Shown piece after piece: positions 44,889 through 55,179 of a stretch of 64,000 nucleotides of DNA. Both the position numbers and the translations under genes were made by a program. The stretch covers positions 1,178,001 to 1,242,000 of the forward strand of contig NZ_CP159808.1 of the NCBI RefSeq assembly GCF_047717795.1, read 5' to 3'. Below the pieces are notes generated by a model. It saw only the letters and a program-made list of their open reading frames with translations, was not told the origin of the DNA and ran no database searches. Every line of letters begins with the position of its first letter. Position 1 is the stretch's first letter. This DNA is from Marisalimonas sp016777705 (GTDB lineage: Bacteria > Pseudomonadota > Alphaproteobacteria > Puniceispirillales > Marisalimonadaceae).

Positions 44889-45650
44889 TCAAGTACGATT
44901 TGATTTACCAGACAAAGATCTAATAATACCATGAAGTGTTCTTAAATCTTGATGAGTTAAGGATGCACGATTGAATAAACTTCTTATATTTCTTTTTACA
45001 ACAGGTGCCATTTCAGCAGAATAAAAGAAACCTGATTGTGTCAGCATTTCGTCTAACTGCTTATAAAAATATTCTCTATCACCAACATTTGACAGTTCCG
45101 TACTCTTTTTTAATTTTTTATTTAAAACAGTTTTATTTTTTTTCACACCTGCTTTTAACAACTTAATTTTGTTCCACTCCCAACAAATCAACAAAACTGC
45201 TTGTGATAAGTTTAAAGACGAAAACTCCTTATTTAAAGGGATAGAGACAGTAAAGTCAGCTTGTACCACATCATCATTAGACAAACCAGATTGTTCTGGA
45301 CCGAATAAAAAACCAACTTGTCCTCCCTTCATAGAATATTCAAAAGATTTTTCTACTGCATCAAAAATGTCTAAAGATTTGGTACCTACAACACGTTTCC
45401 TTGCTGTAGTAGCTACTAATAAGGATATATCTTGAGTTGCCTTTTCAAGAGTATCAAATACTTCAATATTATTTAATACGTTATCTGCTCCAGCTGAGAT
45501 AGCATACGCAGTTTCATTGGGCCATCCATCTCTTGGAGAAATCAATCTTAATTTTTCAATACCAAAGTTTTTCATAGCTCTGGCGGTAGAGCCTATGTTT
45601 TCTCCTAACTGAGGTTTTGATAAAACTATATATGGAGTAATATCAGTCAT
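44889..45650 (-). CDS. trmJ: tRNA (Cm32/Um32) methyltransferase TrmJ
   Basis: The 253-residue SPOUT methyltransferase begins VLSKPQLGENIGSTARAMKN, then has FLFGPEQSGLSNDD and SIPLNKEFSSLNLSQAVLL, the three knot motifs of the TrmH/TrmJ group. TrmJ methylates ribose 32 of some tRNAs. The C-terminal part with REYFYKQLDEML matches TrmJ, favouring it over LasT or TrmL. It follows cysS by 15 bp. Confidence 0.9.
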   Translation of the reverse strand: MTDITPYIVLSKPQLGENIGSTARAMKNFGIEKLRLISPRDGWPNETAYAISAGADNVLNNIEVFDTLEKATQDISLLVATTARKRVVGTKSLDIFDAVEKSFEYSMKGGQVGFLFGPEQSGLSNDDVVQADFTVSIPLNKEFSSLNLSQAVLLICWEWNKIKLLKAGVKKNKTVLNKKLKKSTELSNVGDREYFYKQLDEMLTQSGFFYSAEMAPVVKRNIRSLFNRASLTHQDLRTLHGIIRSLSGKSNRT

Positions 45651-45665
45651 AAGAGCTCATACCAG

Positions 45666-47042
45666 CTAACTCTTCCTCCAAGTGGTAATGCCTGGTTTAT
45701 CTTCAAGTATGATGTTTAATTCTAATAATTTTTCTCTTATTAGATCTGCTTCATGAAAGTCTCTGTTATCTTTTGCTTTTTTTCTTTTAAGAATTAATTT
45801 ATTTATTTCTCCGTCTGAAATATTAACATCTAAGTTTTGATTATTGTCTTCAACATCTTTTCCATACTTAAACCATATATTTGTTGAGAGTGATAATATA
45901 CCTAAAACTTTTGATGAGTTTTTTAATTGTTGCCCACATTCTTTACTACCTTTATTAGCTTGTTCTGCAAGATAATGAGCTCTAGCAAGTGCTTTTGGTG
46001 TATTTAAATCTTGATAAAGATATTCCATTATTTCTTGATCAGGATCTCCATTAATTTCAAAACCATCAACTGATCTATATAATCTTGATAAAGATTTTTT
46101 AGCTTCTGTCAGAGTTTTACCACTAAAGCTTAAAGGCGCTCTATAATGTCCCTGTAAAAGAGCGTATCTTATCGATTCCCCATCAAAATCTAAAAGTAAT
46201 TTATTTATTGTAGTAAAATTACCAAGAGATTTAGACATTTTTTCGCCATCTGATGTAACATACCCATTATGTAGCCAAAAATTAGCCATTACATCAGAAT
46301 TATTAGCACAACATGATTGAGCTATTTCATTTTCATGATGTGGAAATATTAAATCTAAACCTCCAGCATGTATATCGAATTGATTTCCTAAATATTTTTT
46401 ACTCATTGCAGAGCATTCAATATGCCATCCGGGACGTCCTCTCCCCCATGGACTGTCCCATCCAGGCAAGCTTTCTAGAGATGGCTTCCACAACACAAAG
46501 TCTCCAGGGTTTTGCTTATAGCCAGCCACCTCTACTCTAGATCCGGATATCATATCATCTAATGATCTTCCTGACAGAACTCCATATTTTTTGTATTTAA
46601 CAACTGAAAAAAGAACATGACCAGAAGAAATGTAAGCAAAACCACTAGATATAAGTTTTTTAATCATATCTATAATTTCGTCTATGTGATCAGTAGCCTT
46701 AGGTTCTACATCAGGTTTTAAATTTCCTAAAGATTTACAATCTATATGAAAATTCTTAATTGTTTCTTTCGTTAAATCAGATATAGAAATACTTTTTTCT
46801 AATGCACGATTATTTATTTTATCATCTATATCTGTAATATTTCTAACGTAGGTAACCTTAGGATAAAGAGTTCTAAGAATCCTTACAAGAACGTCAAAAA
46901 CCACTAATGGTCTAGCGTTACCAATATGAATATAATCATAAACAGTCGGACCACAAGCATACATTCTAACATTACTACTATCAATAGGATTAAAAACCAT
47001 TAGTTTTCGTTCAAGGGTGTTGTATAAATTAATATTATTCAT
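45666..47042 (-). CDS. cysS: Cysteinyl-tRNA synthetase
   Basis: The 458-residue class I enzyme has zinc ligand Cys in RMYACGPTVYDYIHIGNARP (HIGN for HIGH), WHIECSAMS, GLDLIFPHHENE and GEKMSKSLGNF (KMSKS). It charges tRNA-Cys, itself encoded at 4693-4766. It lies 16 bp behind gltX in a string of translation genes gltX-cysS-trmJ-rpsD. Confidence 0.96.
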   Translation of the reverse strand: MNNINLYNTLERKLMVFNPIDSSNVRMYACGPTVYDYIHIGNARPLVVFDVLVRILRTLYPKVTYVRNITDIDDKINNRALEKSISISDLTKETIKNFHIDCKSLGNLKPDVEPKATDHIDEIIDMIKKLISSGFAYISSGHVLFSVVKYKKYGVLSGRSLDDMISGSRVEVAGYKQNPGDFVLWKPSLESLPGWDSPWGRGRPGWHIECSAMSKKYLGNQFDIHAGGLDLIFPHHENEIAQSCCANNSDVMANFWLHNGYVTSDGEKMSKSLGNFTTINKLLLDFDGESIRYALLQGHYRAPLSFSGKTLTEAKKSLSRLYRSVDGFEINGDPDQEIMEYLYQDLNTPKALARAHYLAEQANKGSKECGQQLKNSSKVLGILSLSTNIWFKYGKDVEDNNQNLDVNISDGEINKLILKRKKAKDNRDFHEADLIREKLLELNIILEDKPGITTWRKS

Positions 47043-47058
47043 TGTTTGCTTCTATATT

Positions 47059-48390
47059 TTAAGTATCAAAACTTAACCTCTCAATAACTTTATCTCTACC
47101 CATTATTGATATTAAGCTTGCCATTTCTGGACCATTATCTTGACCTGTCAAACATAGTCTTAAAGGTTTATAAAGATCTTTTCCTTTTTTGCCGCTTTCT
47201 ACTTTTAATAAGTTAGTCCAAGTTAACCATGTGTTTTCATTAAATTGATCTTGAGGTAAAAGTTTTAGTGCAAGACTTATAAATTCAGCATCAATATTTT
47301 TTGTATAAATATTACCAAAGCAAACGTTTATCCAAACTTTAACATCTTCTAAAATTTTAATATTCCCTCTAATTAAATACCAAAATTCTTTTGTCATATC
47401 TAATTTCATTATTTTTAATTTATTAATAACATCTTCATAATCCATTAGTTGAAAAAACTTTGAATTTAAATTAGATAATTCATTTTTATCAAATTTAGGT
47501 TTAGATTTTCCAAATTTTTTAATATCAAATTCTTTAATTATTTTTTTAATATCTTTATAAATATCTATTGGGTCAGACGTCCCTACTTTTGATAATAAAG
47601 ATGATATTGCCATAGGTTCAAACCCTTCTTGTCTCAAGTCTCTAAGAGACAAACTGCCTAAACGTTTGGACAGCCCTGACCCTGAGATATCAGTAAGTAA
47701 AGATAAATGTCCTAGCCTTGGAGCTGAGGAACCAAGAGCTTCAAATAACTGTATTTGCGCTGCTGAGTTAGTCATATGATCTTCACCTCTTAATATATCT
47801 GTTACCTTAAAATCAATATCATCAACCACAGAAGCTAATGTATAAATCACTCTTCCATCTTCTCTTAAAATGACTGGATCTGATAGATTTGACATATTAT
47901 ATTTACTTGGACCTTTTACTAGATCATCCCAATTAACATCGGTATGATTTAATAAAAATCTATAATGAGCTTTTTTTCCTTTTGATTTCAAATCAGCTAT
48001 ATCTGAATCTGATAATTTCAGTGCTGATCTATCATAAACAGGTGGTTTTCCTGACGACAATTGTCCTTTTCTTTTTAAGGATAATTCTTCAGCGGTTTCA
48101 AAACAAGGATACGCTCTTTTTTTATCAAGTAAAGTTTCTAAAGCATCATCATAATTTGATAGCCTAGATGATTGCCTTTCTAAACTATCCCAATTCATGC
48201 TCATCCAACTTAAATCTTCTTTAATAGCTTCTTCATACTCTAATGATGATCTTTCTTCATCAGTATCATCTATTCTAAGCATAAAGTGACCATTTACATT
48301 TCGAGCAAAAAGAAAGTTTACCAAAGCAGTCCTAAAGTTTCCGATATGTAAATATCCAGTTGGACTTGGTGCAAAACGAACTTTAATCAT
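47059..48390 (-). CDS. gltX: Glutamyl-tRNA synthetase
   Basis: The 443-residue class I enzyme has FAPSPTGYLHIGNFRTAL, RIDDTDEERS, YTLASVVDDIDFKVTDILRG (first part typical) and GSGLSKRLGSLSL, the KLSKR form of KMSKS. It may act on tRNA-Glu only or also tRNA-Gln, as alphaproteobacteria often have two GltX copies and the GatCAB route; this cannot be settled here. Confidence 0.95.
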   Translation of the reverse strand: MIKVRFAPSPTGYLHIGNFRTALVNFLFARNVNGHFMLRIDDTDEERSSLEYEEAIKEDLSWMSMNWDSLERQSSRLSNYDDALETLLDKKRAYPCFETAEELSLKRKGQLSSGKPPVYDRSALKLSDSDIADLKSKGKKAHYRFLLNHTDVNWDDLVKGPSKYNMSNLSDPVILREDGRVIYTLASVVDDIDFKVTDILRGEDHMTNSAAQIQLFEALGSSAPRLGHLSLLTDISGSGLSKRLGSLSLRDLRQEGFEPMAISSLLSKVGTSDPIDIYKDIKKIIKEFDIKKFGKSKPKFDKNELSNLNSKFFQLMDYEDVINKLKIMKLDMTKEFWYLIRGNIKILEDVKVWINVCFGNIYTKNIDAEFISLALKLLPQDQFNENTWLTWTNLLKVESGKKGKDLYKPLRLCLTGQDNGPEMASLISIMGRDKVIERLSFDT

Positions 48391-48443
48391 TACTAATTCC
48401 TTATATTTAAAATAAATACAACGTTAATTGAGAATGAATTAAT

Positions 48444-50102
48444 TTAATTCCAATTTCTAAAACCACTAGTTAGTGGATATCTTCTGTCTCGTCCAAAAGC
48501 CTTTTCTGTTACCTTTGGACCTGGTGCTGATTGAAATCTTTTATATTCTGATTTTGATAAAAGCATAGTTATTTTTTTTACATCTTTAACGTCAAAGCCT
48601 TCTTTAACTATCTTTTCTAGTGATAAATTATCTTCTACTAATTTTCTTAAAATAGTATCTAATATGTCATATTCAGGTAAACTGTCCGTATCTTTTTGAT
48701 CTTCTCTAAGCTCTGCACTAGGTGGTTTAGAAATTATTCTTTCTGGAATTACAGTACCGTTAGGTCCTAAAAATTCGGATGGTTTATTTGAATTTCTCCA
48801 TTCACAAAGTCGAAAAACATCAGTCTTCCAAACATCTTTGATTACAGCAAATCCTCCACACATGTCTCCATATAAAGTAGCATAACCAACAGCATACTCT
48901 GATTTATTACCAGTAGCCAAAACCATAGATCCATATTTATTTGAAATAGCCATTAAGAGTAGCCCCCTTAGCCTAGATTGAATATTTTCTTCAGTTATTC
49001 CAGGTTCTACTTTATCACCTTCAAAACCTAATAAAATATTATCAATCACGTCCATACCATTTTTAATGTCTAAGTAAGAATAATCAACACCAAGGTTGGA
49101 TGATGCTAATTTTGCATCTTCAAGACTTTCTTGACTAGTATAAGGGCTTGGCATCATTACTGCTCTTACTCGTTGAGGACCTAGAGCATCTGTTGCTATT
49201 GCAGCTACTAATGCTGAATCTATTCCACCTGACATACCTAAAACAACACCAGGAAAACCGTTGTTTCTAACATAATCTCTGACACTAACTACTAGAGATT
49301 TGTATAAAGCTTCTAGATTAGAAGATATAGAATTAATTTTCCCCTTACAAATCCAATTATTATTCAATTTAATTAAATCAATTTCTAAAATATCTTCTTG
49401 AAAATCTTTAAGTTGAACACTTAATTCACCTTCATGACTTAAACAGAAAGAAGCACCATCAAATACTAATTCATCTTGACCGCCAACTCGATTCAGGTAT
49501 ATCAGAGGAATTTTAGATTCTATCACTCTCGAGACAGCAACTGACATTCTTTGATCGTGTTTTTTAAGAGAATAAGGAGACGCATTAATTGATAAAATTA
49601 TCTCCGCTCCAGTTTCACATAAACATTCAATTACATTTTCAGTCCAGATATCTTCACAAATTGGTAACCCAATTAAAACGTTCCTAATTTTAACTGGTCC
49701 AGATAAAGCTCCAGGAGAAAAAATTCTTTGTTCGTCAAAAACACCAGAATTAGGAAGATTGTGTTTATCTCTGAAAGATGTAATTTTTCCATCATCTAAA
49801 ACAAAAACTGAATTTCTAATCGAGTTTTTTTCTTTTCTGGGCGCACCTAATATAATAGCAGCCTTACCGTCATTGGTGATTTTAGCTAAAATATTAATTT
49901 CATTTTCTACAAGCTCTAAAAAATCATTTCTTAAAACCAAATCATCTATTGGGTAACCAGTAACATACAACTCTGGCACCACAATAATATCTACTTCATC
50001 CTTAAGATTATTTCTAATATCAATTAACTTAATAATGTTGCCTTTAACATCACCTACAATAGGATTTAATTGAGCCAGAGCTATTTTAAGATTATTCTTC
50101 AT
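48444..50102 (-). CDS. nadE: Glutamine-dependent NAD+ synthetase
   Basis: The 552-residue protein has an N-terminal nitrilase-fold glutaminase with triad Glu44 (VPELYVTGYP), Lys113 (RDKHNLPNSG) and Cys149 (GLPICEDIW). A C-terminal synthetase follows with the PP-loop GMSGGIDSALVAA. It amidates NaAD to NAD+. The nicotinate phosphoribosyltransferase-like gene just upstream on the same strand makes this a small NAD salvage operon. Confidence 0.96.
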   Translation of the reverse strand: MKNNLKIALAQLNPIVGDVKGNIIKLIDIRNNLKDEVDIIVVPELYVTGYPIDDLVLRNDFLELVENEINILAKITNDGKAAIILGAPRKEKNSIRNSVFVLDDGKITSFRDKHNLPNSGVFDEQRIFSPGALSGPVKIRNVLIGLPICEDIWTENVIECLCETGAEIILSINASPYSLKKHDQRMSVAVSRVIESKIPLIYLNRVGGQDELVFDGASFCLSHEGELSVQLKDFQEDILEIDLIKLNNNWICKGKINSISSNLEALYKSLVVSVRDYVRNNGFPGVVLGMSGGIDSALVAAIATDALGPQRVRAVMMPSPYTSQESLEDAKLASSNLGVDYSYLDIKNGMDVIDNILLGFEGDKVEPGITEENIQSRLRGLLLMAISNKYGSMVLATGNKSEYAVGYATLYGDMCGGFAVIKDVWKTDVFRLCEWRNSNKPSEFLGPNGTVIPERIISKPPSAELREDQKDTDSLPEYDILDTILRKLVEDNLSLEKIVKEGFDVKDVKKITMLLSKSEYKRFQSAPGPKVTEKAFGRDRRYPLTSGFRNWN

Positions 50103-50124
50103 TAATTAACCTGATAATTAGATT

Positions 50125-51306
50125 TTATCGTCTAAGCAAAAATTCTCTTCCAACCTTCACCTGTGATTTACCACCATAAGAAATAATATCTGCAGTCGCA
50201 TATGTTTCTGACCATCTGCTTGGCAAGTAAGATCCAGTTCCAATCACATCTACAGGTACATTAGCTAATGAGAAAACTTTACATTTTTCTGGACCAAATC
50301 CACTAGATGCTATGATTTTAACTTTTTCAAAACCAGCATTATCCAACATTTCACGCAAATGCCAAATAGCTGCTGCTGAAACTCCCGTTCCAATTAAATA
50401 TTTTAGTTCTTGGTCAGTTCTAAATCCCCTAATTGACTCCGGGGCATTTCTTTCTAATACAGCATAAGAACCTGCAACATCCAAACCTTCAATATGACGT
50501 CCACCATGAGTGTCTATTCTAAGCGACAAACTTTTCTTATCTACTAAGTCTTTAAATGCTCTACAAACCATTAATCCATCTGTTATCTCTTTACCAAAAT
50601 AATCTATTAGAACAGTCAAAGGTTGGTCTGGCCATGTAGCATGAAACATTTCAGCTGCTTTTAAAGTTGAACCAGCATAACCAACTAAGGCATGAGGCAT
50701 AGTACCTAAACCTTTTTTATTTTCAAATAAATGGGCAGTTTTATCAGTTGCACATCCAATAAACCCTATTGCTTCTCCTTCAGATTTAACTCTTTGTGAA
50801 CCAACATAAGCACCATAGGCCATTAAATCAGCCATATCTGCACCTGCACAATGCCTGGCATCCATAGCTAGAAAAGATGTTTTACGAAGACTTTCTACCA
50901 TTGAGCGAGCATTGTATGCAGCAACACAAGTTGCACCAATTTTTTGAAGAAGAGCTGTTTCTAAATCTACTAATAATAACATAGAACCCGATATATAAAT
51001 CATTGGTTCTCCAGCACCTACATCACTTCCTTCTTTAAAACAGCGTTTAATATTTACATTACTTTTTCTTTCTTTAACTATCGCTTCAAGCCAATCAATC
51101 GCTAGATTTAAAGCTGAAATCACAGGTCTTCTCATAAATATAGCGTAAGTAACTTCTGTATCACCATAAGATGAAACAATATCCTTAGTTTTTAAAAAAT
51201 ATGTATCTGTCACAGACGGCAATTGGCTAGGATTGGGCCTTAATCCCATAGGCCAAATGTTATTTTTTAACATTTTAATATTAGATTTGTTTTTATTATT
51301 AGACAC
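50125..51306 (-). CDS. Nicotinate phosphoribosyltransferase-type enzyme
   Basis: The 393-residue protein has the type II PRTase features of the nicotinate/nicotinamide branch: DTYFLKTKDIVSSYGDTEVT at the start, FLAMDARHCAGADMA and RIDTHGGRHIEGLDVAG, and IIASSGFGPEKCKVF with the phosphate site. It should turn nicotinate and PRPP into NaMN. nadE follows 22 bp downstream, which fits NAD salvage (pncB role). Length and motif wording differ from E. coli PncB, so a symbol is withheld. Confidence 0.85.
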   Translation of the reverse strand: MSNNKNKSNIKMLKNNIWPMGLRPNPSQLPSVTDTYFLKTKDIVSSYGDTEVTYAIFMRRPVISALNLAIDWLEAIVKERKSNVNIKRCFKEGSDVGAGEPMIYISGSMLLLVDLETALLQKIGATCVAAYNARSMVESLRKTSFLAMDARHCAGADMADLMAYGAYVGSQRVKSEGEAIGFIGCATDKTAHLFENKKGLGTMPHALVGYAGSTLKAAEMFHATWPDQPLTVLIDYFGKEITDGLMVCRAFKDLVDKKSLSLRIDTHGGRHIEGLDVAGSYAVLERNAPESIRGFRTDQELKYLIGTGVSAAAIWHLREMLDNAGFEKVKIIASSGFGPEKCKVFSLANVPVDVIGTGSYLPSRWSETYATADIISYGGKSQVKVGREFLLRR

Positions 51307-51318
51307 TAAATCAACCTT

Positions 51319-52704
51319 TTAACAAGCAGTAGATACTAGTTTTCTTGAAATATTTCGATTGTCTGATAGCAAATCTGCCAATAGAAATGCTAACTCTAAT
51401 GATTGAGTAGCATTTAATCTTGGATCACAATGTGTATGATACCTGTCAGCTAAATTTGTTTCAGTTACTTCATAAACTCCACCAACGCATTCTGTTACGT
51501 TTTGACCAGTCATTTCAAAATGAACCCCACCAGGGATTGTATCCATTTCTTTATGAACATCAAAAAAGCCTTTAACTTCTGTCATGATGTCATTCATTTT
51601 TCTTGTCTTAAAACCACTGGAAGCTTTTACAGTATTTCCGTGCATTGGATCACAACACCAACCTACAATTAATCCAGATTTTTTCACTGCTGAAATTAAA
51701 GGTTTCAATTTGCTATATACTTCAGATGAACCCATTCTAGCAATTAATGTAAGTCTTCCAGGTTGATTTAAAGGATTAAGCTTCTCAATTAGTCTTAACA
51801 AATCATCTGGATCAGTAGAAGGCCCACATTTTAGACCAATTGGATTAGCTATTCCTCTCATGTACTCAACATGAGCTTCGTCTATATTTCTGGTTCTGTC
51901 ACCAATCCATAACATGTGTGCCGATGTTGAAAACCAACCTTTTTCTTCGGTAATAGTATCTTTTCTAGTAAGAGCCTCTTCGTAATTAAGAAGTAAACCC
52001 TCATGAGAAGTATAAAACTCTGTCTCTCTTAATTGAGCTGTATTTTCTGGTGTCATTCCACATGCATTCATGAACTCCATTGAGAATGTGATTTTATCTG
52101 CAAGTTCTTTATATTTTTCAGCCTCTTTTGTACCTCTTACAAATTCTAAATTCCATTCATGCAACTTAGTTAAATCTGCCATACCTCCACTTGCAAACGC
52201 TCTTAGTAGATTCAAAGTAGATGCAGATTTATCATATACTTTAAGTAAGCGTTCAGGATCGGGTTCTCGTGATTGGTCATTGAAAGCCATATCATTTACC
52301 ATGTCTCCTCTATAACTAGGCAAAGACACATTATCAATAACTTCCAAAGGTGAAGATCTTGGCTTTGAATATTGCCCTGCCAACCTTCCTATTTTAATAA
52401 CTGGCAAAGCAGATCCAAAAGTTAAAACAACAGCCATTTGTAAAAGAACCTTGAAGCTATCCTTTATATTGTTGGCATTATGTTCAGCAAAAGATTCAGC
52501 ACAATCACCACCTTGTAATAAAAAGGCTTTACCCTCGGCTACATCTGCCATTCTTTTACGCAGTCTCCTTACTTCTTCAGCAAAAACTAAAGGTGGCCTG
52601 ATAGAAAGCTCTTTTTCAACTTGTGTAATGTGATTTTGATCATTATATTCAGGAACTTGTTTTATAGGAAGTTTTCTCCATGAATCTATTTGCCAGTCAA
52701 TCAT
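51319..52704 (-). CDS. DAHP synthase, class II
   Basis: The 461-residue enzyme has the class II (plant/Mycobacterium type) blocks FLLQGGDCAESFAEH, KIGRLAGQYSKPRSS, VGWCCDPMHGNT and GGVHFEMTGQNVTECVGG, with the metal ligands Cys, His, Glu. It joins PEP and erythrose 4-phosphate to start the shikimate pathway. Class II is the usual form in alphaproteobacteria. It stands 112 bp downstream of gor and 12 bp before the PRTase gene. Confidence 0.94.
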   Translation of the reverse strand: MIDWQIDSWRKLPIKQVPEYNDQNHITQVEKELSIRPPLVFAEEVRRLRKRMADVAEGKAFLLQGGDCAESFAEHNANNIKDSFKVLLQMAVVLTFGSALPVIKIGRLAGQYSKPRSSPLEVIDNVSLPSYRGDMVNDMAFNDQSREPDPERLLKVYDKSASTLNLLRAFASGGMADLTKLHEWNLEFVRGTKEAEKYKELADKITFSMEFMNACGMTPENTAQLRETEFYTSHEGLLLNYEEALTRKDTITEEKGWFSTSAHMLWIGDRTRNIDEAHVEYMRGIANPIGLKCGPSTDPDDLLRLIEKLNPLNQPGRLTLIARMGSSEVYSKLKPLISAVKKSGLIVGWCCDPMHGNTVKASSGFKTRKMNDIMTEVKGFFDVHKEMDTIPGGVHFEMTGQNVTECVGGVYEVTETNLADRYHTHCDPRLNATQSLELAFLLADLLSDNRNISRKLVSTAC

Positions 52705-52816
52705 TAATTATCCTTTTAAAACCAAATTATTAATTTAAATATATTTAATAATATACTTTAATTAAATGAATTAACAGAATTCTTATAAATCTTCAAATAT
52801 TCAATTTAATCGTTAA

Positions 52817-54175
52817 TTATGATCTCATTGTTACAAATTCTTCTGCTGCCGAAGGATGAATTCCTATTGTACTATCAAAATCTGATTTTAAAGCACCCGC
52901 TTTAATAGCAATCGCTATACCTTGAATTATTTCGGCAGAGTCTGGACCTATCATGTGAGCTCCAATTACTTTTTGAGAACGCTCATCAACTATTAGTTTC
53001 ATTAAAGTTCTTTCGACATTTCCTGAAACTGTGTTTTTCAAAGCTCTAAATTCACTTTTATATTCTTTAGCTTTTACGCCATTATTAATAGCTTGTTCAA
53101 AAGTTAACCCTACGACAGAAATAGATGGTTGGCTAAAAACAGCACTAGGAATGTTATCATAAGAAATAAATCTCTCACTTTCTCCATATTCTCTGTCTGC
53201 AAATGCATGACCCTCTGCAATTGCAACTGGTGTTAATGTCACTTTATCAGTAACATCACCTATAGCATAAATTGATTTTATATTGGTTTGATTAAATTTA
53301 TTAACTAACACTTCCCCACGACTTCCAATATCTACTCCAATATCGCTAAGGCCTAATTTTGAAACTTTTGGTATTCTTCCAGTGGCACCCATTACCTGAT
53401 CGACGATCAAATTTTTCCCATTCGAGAGCTTAACACTATAATTTAGATTTACTTTTTCTATTTCAGATATTGTAACTTCTTTATGAAGTGTAATCCCTTT
53501 TTGCGCCATGGAGGTCATTAAATACTCCCTAATTTCATTGTCAAAACCTCTTAACACTTTATCAGCTCTAAAAACTAAATGAGTATCAACTCCAAATCCA
53601 TTGAATATACCAGCAAATTCGACGGCTATATATCCTGAACCATAAATCACAATTGAATTTGGTAATTCCTTTAAATCAAGAGCTTTATCTGAATCAATCA
53701 TGTGTTTGTTACCTGAAAAACTCGGGAAAGATGCTTCACCACCGACAGCAATCATGATTTTTCTAGATGAAACTTGAATAACTTCATTATTATCTTTTGT
53801 TATTGAAATAAGGTTTGGGCTTATAAACTTACCCCACCCGGAAATTAAATCACAGCCTGAGTTTTTTATCAAATTCACATAAATTTCATGCAATCTATCT
53901 AACTCTTTATTCTTCTTTTTAATAAGCTCGCCCCAATTACTTTCATAATCTTTCACTTGCCAACAAAAACCTTCTGCATCAGAAACTTGTTCAGAAAATT
54001 GTGATGCATAAACAAGAAGTTTTTTAGGAACACAACCTCTCAAAACGCATGTGCCACCAGCTCTATCAGCTTCAACAACTAACGTTTTGGCTCCATAAGA
54101 TGCAGATATACGAGCGGTTCTAGTGCCACCTGAACCAGCTCCTATAACAATAAGGTCATAATCAAATTTAGACAT
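52817..54175 (-). CDS. gor: Glutathione-disulfide reductase
   Basis: The 452-residue class I pyridine nucleotide-disulfide oxidoreductase has FAD motif VIGAGSGGTRTARIS, redox pair in GGTCVLRGCVPKK, the NADPH fold YGSGYIAVEFAG and the C-terminal HPSAAEEF base. The RxxxxxR of the NADP site appears near FRADKVLR. It reduces GSSG with NADPH. This fits the glutathione-using genes grxD and the YghU-type GST in the window. Confidence 0.94.
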   Translation of the reverse strand: MSKFDYDLIVIGAGSGGTRTARISASYGAKTLVVEADRAGGTCVLRGCVPKKLLVYASQFSEQVSDAEGFCWQVKDYESNWGELIKKKNKELDRLHEIYVNLIKNSGCDLISGWGKFISPNLISITKDNNEVIQVSSRKIMIAVGGEASFPSFSGNKHMIDSDKALDLKELPNSIVIYGSGYIAVEFAGIFNGFGVDTHLVFRADKVLRGFDNEIREYLMTSMAQKGITLHKEVTISEIEKVNLNYSVKLSNGKNLIVDQVMGATGRIPKVSKLGLSDIGVDIGSRGEVLVNKFNQTNIKSIYAIGDVTDKVTLTPVAIAEGHAFADREYGESERFISYDNIPSAVFSQPSISVVGLTFEQAINNGVKAKEYKSEFRALKNTVSGNVERTLMKLIVDERSQKVIGAHMIGPDSAEIIQGIAIAIKAGALKSDFDSTIGIHPSAAEEFVTMRS

Positions 54176-54234
54176 TAATTCTCCATAATTTAAGTATCAT
54201 ATTAAACATATATAAAATTTAAGACTTGAAAAAC

Positions 54235-55092
54235 TTAAAATACAGCTTCAGCCTTCATTGTCATACCTGCGGCGGAAGTACTAGTAAAGCAATTAACATT
54301 TCCATTTTCTAATTGTTCTACGCTTATATGTAAGTTCTCATTAGCAAAAACAGGAGCAATGCCTTTATGAGAAAAACTTTTCGCTCTGGTATTTTTGAAT
54401 TTCTCAGACGCTCTTAGCATTAAAGTTGCTTGCAAAGGGCCATGAAAAACTAGATCTTGATATCCTTCTACTTGAGTTGAATATGGATAATCATAATGTA
54501 TTCTATGACCATTAAAAGTTATAGCTGAATATCTAAATAACATTGTAGGATGAGCAAATATTACTTCTTCAAAATCGGGATTTGAAAAAGGTAAATCATT
54601 TTTAATAACTTTAGTAGCTTGGTTATTGTCAAAGTCTCTGTAGACAATATCATGTAATTCTTCGATAACTAATTTTTTATCTACATAAAATTCATACTTT
54701 GCCTTAACAAAGCAAAGTAAACCAGATTTTCCATTTTTTAAATTAACATCAATTACTGAGGATTTTTTTTTAACTTGATCTCCAATCTTTAAAGTATCTA
54801 AAAACGTAGTTTGACATCCAGCCCACATTCTTCTTGGAAGTGCTACTGGGGGAAGAAAACCTCCCTTTTGGGGATGAGAATCTTTACCTAGAAGAGAGGA
54901 TTTGACTACTGCAGGTGCTAAGGCCCAATGGATGCCTGACGAAGCTATTTCACCTATTTGAGGTTCACCTGGATCAATATCTAAAGTTGCTCTAAATCTT
55001 TTTTCAAGATTTTCAGAAACTTCATCAAAGACAATCTCGTCATTTCCAATCCATGATTTTAATTCATCAATATTAATATCAATATCATTCAC
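54235..55092 (-). CDS. MaoC/HTD2-family hydratase-dehydratase (mesaconyl-C4-CoA hydratase-like)
   Basis: The 285-residue double-hotdog protein has the block DIDPGEPQIGEIASSGIHW (first part), GGFLPPVALPRRMWAG, and the R-hydratase-like AHPTMLFRYSAITFNGHRIHYD. It ends with GNVNCFTSTSAAG. This is the FAS1-like dehydratase family, whose best-known member hydrates mesaconyl-C4-CoA. Substrate here is an acyl-CoA of unknown type. It starts divergently from the HIBADH-like gene and may belong with the acyl-CoA and oxidation genes to the right. Confidence 0.83.
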   Translation of the reverse strand: MNDIDINIDELKSWIGNDEIVFDEVSENLEKRFRATLDIDPGEPQIGEIASSGIHWALAPAVVKSSLLGKDSHPQKGGFLPPVALPRRMWAGCQTTFLDTLKIGDQVKKKSSVIDVNLKNGKSGLLCFVKAKYEFYVDKKLVIEELHDIVYRDFDNNQATKVIKNDLPFSNPDFEEVIFAHPTMLFRYSAITFNGHRIHYDYPYSTQVEGYQDLVFHGPLQATLMLRASEKFKNTRAKSFSHKGIAPVFANENLHISVEQLENGNVNCFTSTSAAGMTMKAEAVF

Positions 55093-55179
55093 TAAATTTT
55101 CCTTTTAAAAAATTAATTTAATATATTCAAAAAAATACTCTAAAACAAGTAATCAAAGTCTTATGTGTGAGGTTAAGGT

